DNA of 12,119 nt from Modestobacter sp. (lineage in GTDB: Bacteria; Actinomycetota; Actinomycetes; Mycobacteriales; Geodermatophilaceae), in NCBI GenBank assembly GCA_025965635.1, contig JAOPWO010000196.1, forward strand, positions 1 to 12,119. The letters are read 5' to 3'. The translations under genes and the position numbers were made by a program. The notes under the pieces were generated by a model, which saw only the letters and a program-made list of their open reading frames with translations, was not told where the DNA came from and made no database searches. Positions 1-7,134 of the stretch are shown here, piece after piece (within the stretch, counting starts at the first letter, position 1; each line of letters starts with the position of its first letter).

Positions 1-667
1 GGACCAGCAGGCCGGCGGTCTGCTGCCGCCCGGGATCGACCCGATCGACGTGGCGGACAGCCTGGCGGGCCGTTACGAGGCGTAGTGGGAAGAGGTGACC
101 CGCGAGGAGGTGTTCCAGCCTGCGGAGCAGCGTTACCGCGTCGCCGAACGGCTCCAGCGGCTCAACGACCTGGGCTTCGACGTCGGCGAGGTGGAGCTGG
201 TCACCTCCGCGGAGGGCGCCCGGCTGCGGGTCGACACCCGGGTCGCCGAGCCTGGGCAGAACCGCCGGGAGCTCTTCCGGCTCACCGGCCTGGAGGTGCA
301 GGAGAACCAGGCCCGGCGGCTGCTCAACGACATCCGCACGTTCCGGGCCTGGCTGGAGCAGCGCAGCGGCCGCCCGGTCTCGGACACGGTGGCCGGTCAT
401 CGCTGGCTGGCCGAGGTCTTCCAGCCCGTCGTCGACGCGATCCCGGACAGCCTGGCCGGCCGGCTGGAGCCGGCCGAGGTCTTCCACGAGGTGCTCGAGC
501 ACCGGTGGTTCCTGTCCGAGAAGGCCGGCCGGGACGTCGGCACGACGGCGGCCACGCAGTCCTATCTCGAGACGGTGCTGCCGGCGACGCCGGAGGAGCT
601 GACCACGCCGTCGGCCATCGCCGACCGGGTGACGGAGGGTCGGCCGGACATGCGGACCGGTCGGTAA
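1..667 (+). pseudogene. DUF4032-family protein, 3' part, interrupted by an in-frame amber codon
   Basis: The frame that begins at base 2 reads ...DVADSLAGRYEA, meets TAG at 83-85, and continues in the same frame as WEEVTREEVFQ... to the stop at 665-667. The residues after the stop read like a natural continuation, so I see one gene broken by a nonsense codon, not two genes. The long part carries motifs I associate with the actinobacterial DUF4032 domain: RLNDLGFDV, LTGLEVQENQARRLLNDI, RAWLEQRSGRPV and FHEVLEHRWFLSEKAGRDVG. In that family the domain normally forms the C-terminal part of a protein of roughly 400 residues or more, and its function is unknown. The 5' part lies outside the window. 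The TAG is one base from TTG (Leu) and several other sense codons. Alternatives to true decay are a base-call error or amber readthrough. The domain assignment is from memory. Confidence 0.7.
95..667 (+). CDS. Possible restart ORF covering the DUF4032 domain
   Basis: If the amber codon at 83-85 is real, translation could restart at GTG 95, giving a 190-residue protein with most of the DUF4032 domain. The sequence just before it, GGGAAGAG at 87-94, is purine-rich but lies almost against the GTG, so it is a poor ribosome binding site. The product would lack the N-terminal half that the family normally has. It looks soluble, with no signal peptide or membrane segment. I think this is the downstream part of the broken gene described at 1-667 and not an independent gene, but an automatic annotation would probably call it a CDS. 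Confidence 0.45.
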   Translation: MTREEVFQPAEQRYRVAERLQRLNDLGFDVGEVELVTSAEGARLRVDTRVAEPGQNRRELFRLTGLEVQENQARRLLNDIRTFRAWLEQRSGRPVSDTVAGHRWLAEVFQPVVDAIPDSLAGRLEPAEVFHEVLEHRWFLSEKAGRDVGTTAATQSYLETVLPATPEELTTPSAIADRVTEGRPDMRTGR

Positions 668-686
668 CGCAGCGGTTTCACTCCGG

Positions 687-715
687 TTGACAGCACCTAT
701 GGGCTGGGCCAGTCT
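687..715 (+). promoter_or_regulatory. Candidate promoter of the lpqY-sugABC operon
   Basis: A perfect -35 box TTGACA lies at 687-692. At 17-base spacing the -10 position holds CAGTCT (710-715), which matches the consensus only at its second and last bases, so the -10 is weak. The box sits 76 bases before the lpqY start, in the only sizeable gap upstream of the operon. Weak -10 elements are common in high-GC actinobacteria and often go with activator-dependent or repressible promoters. The TTGACA is seen; its function is inferred. Confidence 0.35.
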
Positions 716-720
716 CCGAG

Positions 721-730
721 CACCGCGGTG
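721..730. promoter_or_regulatory. Perfect palindrome CACCGCGGTG, possible operator
   Basis: CACCGCGGTG is a perfect 10-base inverted repeat, 5 bases after the candidate -10 and 37 bases before the lpqY start. That is where a repressor operator near the transcription start would lie. Sugar-import operons of this type are often controlled by LacI- or GntR-family proteins, but no such gene is in the window and I recognise no specific operator consensus. A palindrome this short can occur by chance in GC-rich DNA. Confidence 0.22.
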
Positions 731-750
731 ACGCACTGTCATCGCCTGCT

Positions 751-758
751 GGAGGAGG
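751..758 (+). promoter_or_regulatory. Ribosome binding site that decides the lpqY start
   Basis: GGAGGAGG at 751-758 is a near-ideal Shine-Dalgarno sequence, 9 bases before GTG 768. The in-frame ATG at 795 has no comparable site, so GTG 768 is preferred. Confidence 0.7.
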
Positions 759-767
759 CGAACGCCG

Positions 768-2120
768 GTGCACGATGCCGTCGACAGTTCGAGGATGCCG
801 CCGGACAGGCGACGGCCCCGACGACCGCGCGCCCGCCGCGCACTGGCCGCCGGTGCGGCGACGGCCGTGCTGACCTCGGTCCTGGCCGCCTGTGGCGGGG
901 GCGGGGACGGTGGCCCGCCGGACCTCACCTGGTACATCAATCCCGACTCCGGCGGCCAGGCCGAGATCGCCTCGCGGTGCACGGACGCAGCGGGTGGGCG
1001 TTACGCGATCACGGTCGCGCAACTGCCCCGTGAGTCGTCCGAGCAGCGCCAGCAGCTGATCCGACGGCTGGCGGCCAACGACACGTCGATCGACATCATG
1101 AGCCTCGACCCGCCCTACATCCCGGAGTTCGCCCAGGCCGGGTTCCTCGCCGACGTCCCCGACGAGGTGGAACAGCGCGTCACCCAGGACGCCGTGGAGT
1201 CCGCGATCGAGGGCTCGACGTGGAACGACGAACTGGTCGCCGTCCCGTTCTGGGCCAACACGCAGCTGCTCTGGTACCGCAAGTCCGTCGCCGAGCAGGC
1301 CGGGCTGGACATGACCCAGCCAGTCACCTGGGAGCAGATCGTGCAGGCCGCCCAGGACACCGGCACCACGCTCGGCGCCCAGGGGATCCGGGCCGAGGCG
1401 CTCACCGTGTGGGTGAACGCGCTCATCGAGTCGGCCGGTGGCTCCATCATCGAGGAGGCCACCGAGGACCCGGCCGACACCGTGCTGGGGCTGGAGTCCG
1501 AGCCTGCTGAGCGCGCTGCCGAGGTCATCGCGCTGGTCGCCGACAGCGGGGTGACCGGGCCCGCCTTCTCCACCGCCGGGGAGGACGCCAACGTCGTCGG
1601 CTTCGAGAGCGAGGATGCCGGCTTCATGGTCAACTGGCCCTTCGTCTGGGGCCGGGCCCTGTCCGCCGTCGAGGGGGGCACGCTGGACCGGTCGGTGCCC
1701 GACGACTACGGCTGGGCGGTCTACCCGCGGGTGGTCGAGGACCAGCCGGCCGCACCTCCCTACGGCGGGATCAACCTCGCTGTCGGCGCCTCCTCCCTCC
1801 ACCCGGACCTCGCTTACGAGGCGATCGAGTGCATCACCACCACGGAGAACCAGGCGTACTACATGACCACCAACGGCAACCCGGCGTCGGACACCGCGGT
1901 CTACGACGACCCCGAGGTGCTGGAGGTCTTCCCGATGGCCCCGGTCATCCTCGAGTCCCTCGAGCTGGCCGCCTCCCGGCCGCAGACCGCGTACTACAGC
2001 GAGGTGTCCGGGAGCATCCAGCGGACCTACCACCCGCCGTCGTCGGTGACCCCGGGCGCGACCGGTCCCGAGGCGGCGGAGTTGATCAGGGCCGTGCTCG
2101 CCGGGGAGCAGCTGCTGTGA
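768..2120 (+). CDS. lpqY: Trehalose/alpha-glucoside ABC transporter, substrate-binding lipoprotein (LpqY-like)
   Basis: This is the extracytoplasmic sugar receptor of a CUT1-type ABC importer, 450 residues long. The N-terminus has an arginine-rich stretch (residues 14-24), a hydrophobic segment and the lipobox LAAC (39-42), so Cys42 should be lipidated and anchor the protein to the outer face of the membrane. The mature part resembles mycobacterial LpqY at many points: ITVAQLP (81-87), SEQRQQLIRRLAAND (91-105), NTQLLWYR (164-171), VWVNALIESAGGSI (214-227), NWPFVW (289-294) and GGINLAV (333-339). The NWPFVW aromatic residues match those lining the sugar pocket in the trehalose receptor. It is the first gene of the operon, with sugA starting 43 bases after its stop. 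Trehalose is the best substrate guess from family and gene order, but related alpha-glucosides cannot be excluded. Confidence 0.88.
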   Translation: MHDAVDSSRMPPDRRRPRRPRARRALAAGAATAVLTSVLAACGGGGDGGPPDLTWYINPDSGGQAEIASRCTDAAGGRYAITVAQLPRESSEQRQQLIRRLAANDTSIDIMSLDPPYIPEFAQAGFLADVPDEVEQRVTQDAVESAIEGSTWNDELVAVPFWANTQLLWYRKSVAEQAGLDMTQPVTWEQIVQAAQDTGTTLGAQGIRAEALTVWVNALIESAGGSIIEEATEDPADTVLGLESEPAERAAEVIALVADSGVTGPAFSTAGEDANVVGFESEDAGFMVNWPFVWGRALSAVEGGTLDRSVPDDYGWAVYPRVVEDQPAAPPYGGINLAVGASSLHPDLAYEAIECITTTENQAYYMTTNGNPASDTAVYDDPEVLEVFPMAPVILESLELAASRPQTAYYSEVSGSIQRTYHPPSSVTPGATGPEAAELIRAVLAGEQLL

Positions 2121-2163
2121 GCCAGCGTGCGAGTGAACCCATGAGCGTCAGCGAGGAGCCCTC

Positions 2164-3126
2164 ATGAGCACCACGACCCTGCCCCCGACCGAGAAGACCC
2201 AACCGGTCTCCGCGCCCAAGGGCAAGATCAGCGACCGGTCGCGGGCGGAGCGGAAACTCGGCTGGCTGCTGGCCGGTCCGGCCTTCCTCGTCATGCTGTC
2301 GGTCACCGCCTATCCGATCCTGCAGGCGGTCTACGACTCGCTGTTCTCCTACCGGCTCACCGACCCGGCCAACCGGTCGTTCACCGGACTGACCAACTAC
2401 TGGGTGATCCTCACCGACCAGCTGTGGTGGACCGCGATCGGCGTCACCGTGTTCATCACCGTGGTGACGGTCGCGGTCGAGCTCGTGCTGGGCTTCGGGC
2501 TGGCCCTGGTGATGACCAAGGCGCTGTCCTCCATCCGCCCGGTCATCCGGGCGGCCATCCTCATCCCGTACGCGGTGATCACCGTCGTCTCCGCCTTCGC
2601 CTGGCAGTTCGCCTTCGACATCAACACCGGGTTCGTGAACAGCTGGTTCGCCTGGCTGCCCGGCGTAGGCGCGGACACCGACTGGTTCGGTGACACCTGG
2701 ACGTCGCTGCTGGTGATCTGCCTGGCGGAGATCTGGAAGACGACACCCTTCATCTCGCTGCTGTTGCTCGCCGGTCTGGCCCAGGTGCCGGAGGTGCTCC
2801 AGGAGGCGGCCAAGGTCGACGGCGCCTCGTGGTGGCAGCGGATGTGGAAGGTGACCATTCCGAACATGAAGGCGGCGATCATGGTCGCGGTGCTCTTCCG
2901 CACGCTGGACGCCTTCCGCGTCTTCGACACGATCTTCGTCATGACTGCCGGCGCCAACAACACCGAGTCGGTGTCGTTCCTGGCCTACCGGCAGACCATC
3001 GCCCGGCTCGAGATCGGGCTGGGGTCGGCGGTGTCGGTGCTGCTCTTCCTCGCCGTCGTGCTCATCGCGGTCGTGTTCATCAAGGGCTTCAAGGTCGACC
3101 TGGCCGGTACGAGGGGGGACAGCTGA
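2164..3126 (+). CDS. sugA: Trehalose/alpha-glucoside ABC transporter, permease subunit SugA
   Basis: SugA is one of the two membrane-spanning subunits of the sugar importer. The 320-residue protein has a hydrophilic N-terminus of about 30 residues, then about six hydrophobic segments (near 34-55, 93-117, 128-150, 180-204, 235-255 and 285-307). The cytoplasmic coupling motif of binding-protein-dependent permeases is present at 214-233 (EAAKVDGA followed by IP), where it docks to the ATPase. FRTLDAFRVFD (245-255), AEIWKTTPF (188-196) and the GLGSAVSVLLF stretch match mycobacterial SugA closely. ATG 2164 is supported by GAGGAG at 2153-2158. The stop TGA shares its last base with the ATG of sugB, which indicates translational coupling. 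Confidence 0.9.
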   Translation: MSTTTLPPTEKTQPVSAPKGKISDRSRAERKLGWLLAGPAFLVMLSVTAYPILQAVYDSLFSYRLTDPANRSFTGLTNYWVILTDQLWWTAIGVTVFITVVTVAVELVLGFGLALVMTKALSSIRPVIRAAILIPYAVITVVSAFAWQFAFDINTGFVNSWFAWLPGVGADTDWFGDTWTSLLVICLAEIWKTTPFISLLLLAGLAQVPEVLQEAAKVDGASWWQRMWKVTIPNMKAAIMVAVLFRTLDAFRVFDTIFVMTAGANNTESVSFLAYRQTIARLEIGLGSAVSVLLFLAVVLIAVVFIKGFKVDLAGTRGDS

Positions 3127-3959
3127 TGTCGCGTCGTGAGCGGACCTGGTGGCTGGTCGGCGGGGTGGTGATCGTCTTCTACTGCCTGTTCCCGATCGCC
3201 TGGATCGCCTCGTTGTCGTTCAAGGCGCCGGCCGACATCGCGAACGGCTCGTTCCTGCCGACCACGTTCTCCGGCGAGAACTACGCGACCATCCTCACCG
3301 GCAGCGCCAGTGACCTGTTCCTGCCGGCGCTGCGGAACTCCTTCGGGATCTGCCTGATCGCCACGGCGATCTCCTGCTTGCTGGCCATGTTCGCCGCCTA
3401 CGCCATCGCCCGGCTGGACTTCCCCGGCAAGAAGCTGATCCTGTCCACCGCGCTGGCCGTGGCGATCTTCCCGGTCATCTCCATCGTCACGCCGCTGTTC
3501 AACGTCTGGCGGCAGATCGGGCTCTACGACACCTGGCCCGGGCTGATCATCCCGTACCTGTCCCTCACCCTCCCCATCTCCATCTGGACCATGTCCGCCT
3601 TCTTCCGGGAGATCCCCTGGGAGATGGAGCAGGCCGCCCAGGTCGACGGGGCCACCACCTGGCAGGCGTTCCGCAAGGTGATCGTGCCGCTGGCGGCACC
3701 AGGCGTGTTCACCACGGCGATCATCGCCTTCTTCATCGCCTGGAACGACTTCGTCTACGGCATCTCGCTGACTTCCACGTCGGCGTCGCGTCCGGTGCCC
3801 GCGGCGCTGGGTCTGTTCTCCGGGGCATCCCAGTTCGAGGATCCGACCGGGGCCATCGCCGCCGCGGCGTTGATCGTCACCGTCCCGGTCGTGCTCCTCG
3901 TCCTGCTGTTCCAGCGGCGCATCGTGGCCGGCCTGACCAACGGCGCCGTCAAGGGCTGA
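3126..3959 (+). CDS. sugB: Trehalose/alpha-glucoside ABC transporter, permease subunit SugB
   Basis: SugB is the second permease subunit of the importer and pairs with SugA. ATG 3126 overlaps the sugA stop by one base and gives 277 residues, close to the usual 270-280 for MalG/SugB-type subunits. An open frame extends upstream to 2829, but that part overlaps sugA and has no permease character, so the coupled ATG is the right start. The protein has an N-terminal membrane segment (8-30), KAPADI (33-38), several further hydrophobic segments, and the coupling motif EQAAQVDGATTWQ (168-180) followed by IVP. IAWNDFVYGISLT (204-216) is typical of the last loop in this subunit. sugC follows after 41 bases. 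Confidence 0.9.
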   Translation: MSRRERTWWLVGGVVIVFYCLFPIAWIASLSFKAPADIANGSFLPTTFSGENYATILTGSASDLFLPALRNSFGICLIATAISCLLAMFAAYAIARLDFPGKKLILSTALAVAIFPVISIVTPLFNVWRQIGLYDTWPGLIIPYLSLTLPISIWTMSAFFREIPWEMEQAAQVDGATTWQAFRKVIVPLAAPGVFTTAIIAFFIAWNDFVYGISLTSTSASRPVPAALGLFSGASQFEDPTGAIAAAALIVTVPVVLLVLLFQRRIVAGLTNGAVKG

Positions 3960-4000
3960 CCCGCCCCCCACCACCTGATCTGCGAGGAGAACGAGCTCTC

Positions 4001-5263
4001 ATGGCCTCGATCGAGATGAAGAACATCGTCAAGCAGTACGGGGACGGGTTCCCGGCGGTGAACGACGTGAGCCTGGACATCGCCGAAGGGGAGTTCATGA
4101 TCCTCGTCGGTCCCTCCGGCTGCGGGAAGTCGACCCTGCTGCGGATGATCGTCGGGCTGGAGGACATCACCAGCGGAGACATGATCATCGGCGGCACCCG
4201 GGTCAACGACAAGGCGCCGCGGGAACGCAACCTGTCGATGGTCTTCCAGAACTACGCCCTGTACCCGCACCTGACCGTCTACGAGAACATCGCCTTCCCG
4301 CTGAGGCTGGCGAAGACGCCGGACGACGAGGTCCGTCGTCGGGTGACCGAGGCAGCCGACGTGCTGGAGCTGCACGAGCACCTGGAGCGCAAGCCCGCCA
4401 ACCTCTCCGGTGGGCAGCGCCAGCGGGTCGCCATGGGCCGAGCCATCGTGCGGCAGGCCGAGGCGTTCCTCTTCGACGAGCCGCTGTCCAACCTCGACGC
4501 CAAGCTGCGTGGGCAGATGCGCACCGAGATCTCGCGGCTGCAGCGCCGGCTGGGGATCACCACCGTCTACGTCACGCACGACCAGACCGAGGCGATGACC
4601 CTCGGGGACCGGGTCTGCGTGCTGCGGAAGGGCAAGATCCAGCAGGTCGCCTCGCCGCGGGAGCTCTACGAGCAGCCGGTCAACCTCTTCGTCGCCGGCT
4701 TCATCGGTTCGCCGCCGATGAACTTCCTGCCGGCCGGGGTGGCCGGCGACGTCCTCACCACGCCGTTCGGGGACATCGAGCTCGACGAGCGGCGGGCGGC
4801 GGCCGTCCGCGGCAAGGACCTGCTCATGGTCGGCATCCGGCCGGAGTACTTCGAGGACGCCTCGCTGGTCGACGAGGCCAAGCTGCCGCTGGGCTCGATC
4901 TTCCGTGCCCGGGTCGACGTCACCGAGTGGCTCGGCGACTCCCAGTTCGCCTACATCCCCTATGAGGCTCCCGACGCGATCCGGAACCAGCTGCGGGACC
5001 TGTCCCGCGAGTTGGACGCCGAGGAGCTGCGCACCCAGGCCATCGTGTCGATCGACTCCACCAGCCGGATCCGCGAGGGCCGGGAGGCCGACTTCTGGCT
5101 CGACAGCCGCAAGGTGCACGTGTTCGACCCGCAGACCGGCGAGAACCTGACCCGCGACGCCGAGGCCGGGGCCGCACTCACCCGGATGGCGGCCGAGGAC
5201 CGGGTCGAGCAGGTCGAAGAGGCGAAGTCGCGGGGCGGCAGCAGCGGCCTCGGGGCGGCCTGA
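4001..5263 (+). CDS. sugC: Trehalose/alpha-glucoside ABC transporter, ATP-binding subunit SugC
   Basis: SugC is the ATPase that powers the importer, of the MalK/MsmX type. All nucleotide-binding motifs are intact: Walker A GPSGCGKST (37-45), Q-loop Gln83, signature LSGGQ (135-139), Walker B AFLFDE (155-160) with catalytic Glu160, D-loop SNLD (163-166) and switch His193. The C-terminal region from about 240 has the IGSPPMNFLP entry to the TOBE-type regulatory domain of this subfamily. At 420 residues it is somewhat longer than mycobacterial SugC (about 390); the excess is a charged, low-complexity tail after about residue 390. ATG 4001 has GAGGAGA at 3984-3990, 10 bases upstream. Such ATPases sometimes serve more than one sugar importer. 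Confidence 0.92.
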   Translation: MASIEMKNIVKQYGDGFPAVNDVSLDIAEGEFMILVGPSGCGKSTLLRMIVGLEDITSGDMIIGGTRVNDKAPRERNLSMVFQNYALYPHLTVYENIAFPLRLAKTPDDEVRRRVTEAADVLELHEHLERKPANLSGGQRQRVAMGRAIVRQAEAFLFDEPLSNLDAKLRGQMRTEISRLQRRLGITTVYVTHDQTEAMTLGDRVCVLRKGKIQQVASPRELYEQPVNLFVAGFIGSPPMNFLPAGVAGDVLTTPFGDIELDERRAAAVRGKDLLMVGIRPEYFEDASLVDEAKLPLGSIFRARVDVTEWLGDSQFAYIPYEAPDAIRNQLRDLSRELDAEELRTQAIVSIDSTSRIREGREADFWLDSRKVHVFDPQTGENLTRDAEAGAALTRMAAEDRVEQVEEAKSRGGSSGLGAA

Positions 5264-5287
5264 CCCCCGGACGGTCAGCCCGGCCTT

Positions 5288-5323
5288 CCGGCCCCGGGCG
5301 TCGATGCCGACACCCGGGGCCGG
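5288..5323 (+). terminator. Very stable GC hairpin between sugC and the GH13 gene
   Basis: An 11-base perfect inverted repeat pairs CCGGCCCCGGG (5288-5298) with CCCGGGGCCGG (5313-5323). Inside it, after one C-A mismatch, GTCG (5300-5303) pairs with CGAC (5308-5311) around an ATGC loop. It starts 24 bases after the sugC stop and ends 43 bases before the GTG of the next gene. There is no following T-run, so it is not a classical intrinsic terminator. Actinobacteria often use hairpins of this kind as terminators, attenuators or 3' end stabilisers. It could set glucosidase expression apart from that of the transporter. Confidence 0.5.
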
Positions 5324-5352
5324 TTCCGCTGGGGGCCAGCCCGTCGACCCGC

Positions 5353-5359
5353 GAGGGGA
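5353..5359 (+). promoter_or_regulatory. Ribosome binding site that decides the GH13 gene start
   Basis: GAGGGGA at 5353-5359 lies 7 bases before GTG 5367. The alternative upstream ATG at 5304 has no purine-rich site before it and falls in the loop of the hairpin at 5288-5323, so GTG 5367 is the better start. Confidence 0.6.
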
Positions 5360-5366
5360 TCCCGCT

Positions 5367-7019
5367 GTGACCTCCGCCGAGCTGGCGCACCCGTGGTGGC
5401 GCACCGCCGTCGTCTACGAGGTGTACCTGCGGAGCTTCGCCGACTCCGATGGGGACGGCATCGGGGACATCGGGGGGCTGCGTGCCCGGCTGCCGTACCT
5501 GGCCGAGCTCGGGGTGGACGCGCTGTGGATCACGCCGTGGTACCCGTCCCCGATGGCGGACGGGGGCTACGACGTGAGTGACTACTGCGGCATCGACCCC
5601 CGGTTCGGCACCCTCGACGACGCGGACGCGCTCATCGAGGACGCCCACCGGCTCGGGCTGCGGATCATCACCGACCTGGTGCCCAACCACACGTCCGAGC
5701 AGCACCCGTGGTTCGCCGCCGCACGTGCCGCCGGGCCCGGGTCGCCGGAGCGGGCGCGGTACTTCTTCCGCGACGGCAGGGCGGGTGGGGAGCAACCGCC
5801 CAACGACTGGATCAGCGCTTTCGGCGGACCGGCGTGGACCCGGGTGGTGGGACCCGATGGCATCGCGGAGCAGTGGTACCTGCACACCTTCGCGCCGGAG
5901 CAGCCCGACCTCGACTGGGACCACGAGGGCGTCCGGCGCGACTTCGACGCGATCATCCGGTTCTGGCTGGACCGCGGCGTCGACGGCCTGCGCATCGACG
6001 CCGTCCCGGCGATGGCGAAGGTGCCGGGCCTGCCGGATGCGGGGCACGCGCCCGGGGCACTGTTCGAGTCCAGCTCCTGGGTCGACAGTCCGCACTGGGA
6101 CGTCGACTCCCTCCACGACGTGCTGCGGCGCTGGCGCAGGATCGGGGACGCGTACCCGGGGGACAGGGTCTTCGTGACCGAGGCCGTGGTCAACGGCCCG
6201 GAGCGGCTGAGCCGCTACGTGCGTCCCGACGAGATGCACACGACCTTCAACTTCGACTACCTCACGTGCGCGTGGGGGCCGGCGGACCTCCGCCGGGTGG
6301 TCGAGGAGACGCTGACTGCCATGGAGCCGGTGGGGGCGCCGGCCACCTGGGTGCTGTCGAGCCATGACGAGACGCGGCACGTGACACGCTTCGGCCGTGC
6401 CGACAGCCGGGCCGCGACCATGGGCTTCGACATGGCGGCGGCCCCGGCTGATCCGGCGCTCGGGCTCCGGCGGGCCCGGGCTGCGGCGCTCCTCACCCTG
6501 GCGCTGCCCGGTGGGACCTATCTCTACCAGGGCGAGGAGCTCGGCCTCCCCGAGGTGGAGGACCTCCCGGAGGAAGTCCTCCAGGACCCCACCTGGGAGC
6601 GATCCGGGCACACCGCGCGCGGGCGTGACGGCTGCCGGGTGCCGTTGCCCTGGTCGGGGTCGGCGCCCCCCTTCGGGTTCACCGCCGACCGCGTCAGGCC
6701 GTGGCTACCCCAACCGGCTGAGTGGGCGGCGCTGACCGCGGAGGTCCAGCGGGCCGACGAGGGCTCGACGATGTCGCTGTACCGAGCGGCGTTGCGCATC
6801 CGCCGGTCGACCGCGGCCCTGCGTGACGCCCCGTTGACCTGGGTCGACGCTGGGGCCGGGGTGCTGGCCTTCGAGCGCGGGCCGTCGTTCCGGTGCCTGG
6901 TCAACTTCGGTCCGGCGCCCGTGCCGCTGCCCGCGGACGGGTCTCTGCTGCTGGCGAGCGGGCCGTGCGACGGCGACCTGCCGGCCGACACCGCTGCCTG
7001 GGTGCAGCGGCAGGAATGA
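5367..7019 (+). CDS. GH13 alpha-glucosidase-type enzyme (alpha-amylase family)
   Basis: This 550-residue protein is probably a cytoplasmic alpha-glucosidase that hydrolyses short alpha-glucosides. It opens with WWRTAVVYEVYLRSFADSDG, the usual start of GH13 glucosidases, and has no signal peptide. The conserved GH13 regions are present: DLVPNHT (103-109), GLRIDAVP (207-214) with nucleophile Asp211, FVTEAV (269-274) with acid/base Glu272, and LSSHDETRH (330-338) with Asp334. The fourth region is slightly unusual, since related enzymes normally have NHD where this has SHD. Overall style and length resemble actinobacterial GH13 glucosidases (subfamily 30 type) more than trehalose synthase or trehalose-phosphate hydrolase; this subfamily call is from memory. 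It follows sugC by 103 bases on the same strand, so the imported sugar is its likely substrate. A frame to ATG 5304 would add 21 unsupported residues. Confidence 0.85.
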   Translation: MTSAELAHPWWRTAVVYEVYLRSFADSDGDGIGDIGGLRARLPYLAELGVDALWITPWYPSPMADGGYDVSDYCGIDPRFGTLDDADALIEDAHRLGLRIITDLVPNHTSEQHPWFAAARAAGPGSPERARYFFRDGRAGGEQPPNDWISAFGGPAWTRVVGPDGIAEQWYLHTFAPEQPDLDWDHEGVRRDFDAIIRFWLDRGVDGLRIDAVPAMAKVPGLPDAGHAPGALFESSSWVDSPHWDVDSLHDVLRRWRRIGDAYPGDRVFVTEAVVNGPERLSRYVRPDEMHTTFNFDYLTCAWGPADLRRVVEETLTAMEPVGAPATWVLSSHDETRHVTRFGRADSRAATMGFDMAAAPADPALGLRRARAAALLTLALPGGTYLYQGEELGLPEVEDLPEEVLQDPTWERSGHTARGRDGCRVPLPWSGSAPPFGFTADRVRPWLPQPAEWAALTAEVQRADEGSTMSLYRAALRIRRSTAALRDAPLTWVDAGAGVLAFERGPSFRCLVNFGPAPVPLPADGSLLLASGPCDGDLPADTAAWVQRQE

Positions 7020-7134
7020 GCCCGGTGGTGGCGCGGTGGCTGCCGGGGCCACGCACCTGGGACGATGGGGACGACAGCGTTCCCGGGACGAGCTCACCGC
7101 CGCCGGCGGAGCGCGCACCGGACCAGGAGGAGCC

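Noticed and set aside
678..2033. 451-residue open frame on the - strand opposite lpqY
   Set aside because: Composition is low-complexity Gly, Arg, Asp and Val, as expected for an antisense frame of GC-rich coding DNA. It has no recognisable domain, and lpqY on the other strand is a clear family member.
3755..5404. 549-residue open frame on the - strand opposite sugB/sugC
   Set aside because: It runs antisense to the intact SugC ATPase across gene boundaries and shows only codon-bias composition.
5178..6611. 477-residue open frame on the - strand opposite the GH13 gene
   Set aside because: Antisense shadow of a gene with all GH13 motifs; composition is biased and no domain is recognisable.
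7020..7134. Extracytoplasmic sigma-factor promoter for pspA (GGGAC ... CGTT)
   Set aside because: A GGGAC and a CGTT occur, but the spacing is about 13 bases, shorter than usual, and such motifs are common in this sequence. No ClgR-type box is recognisable.
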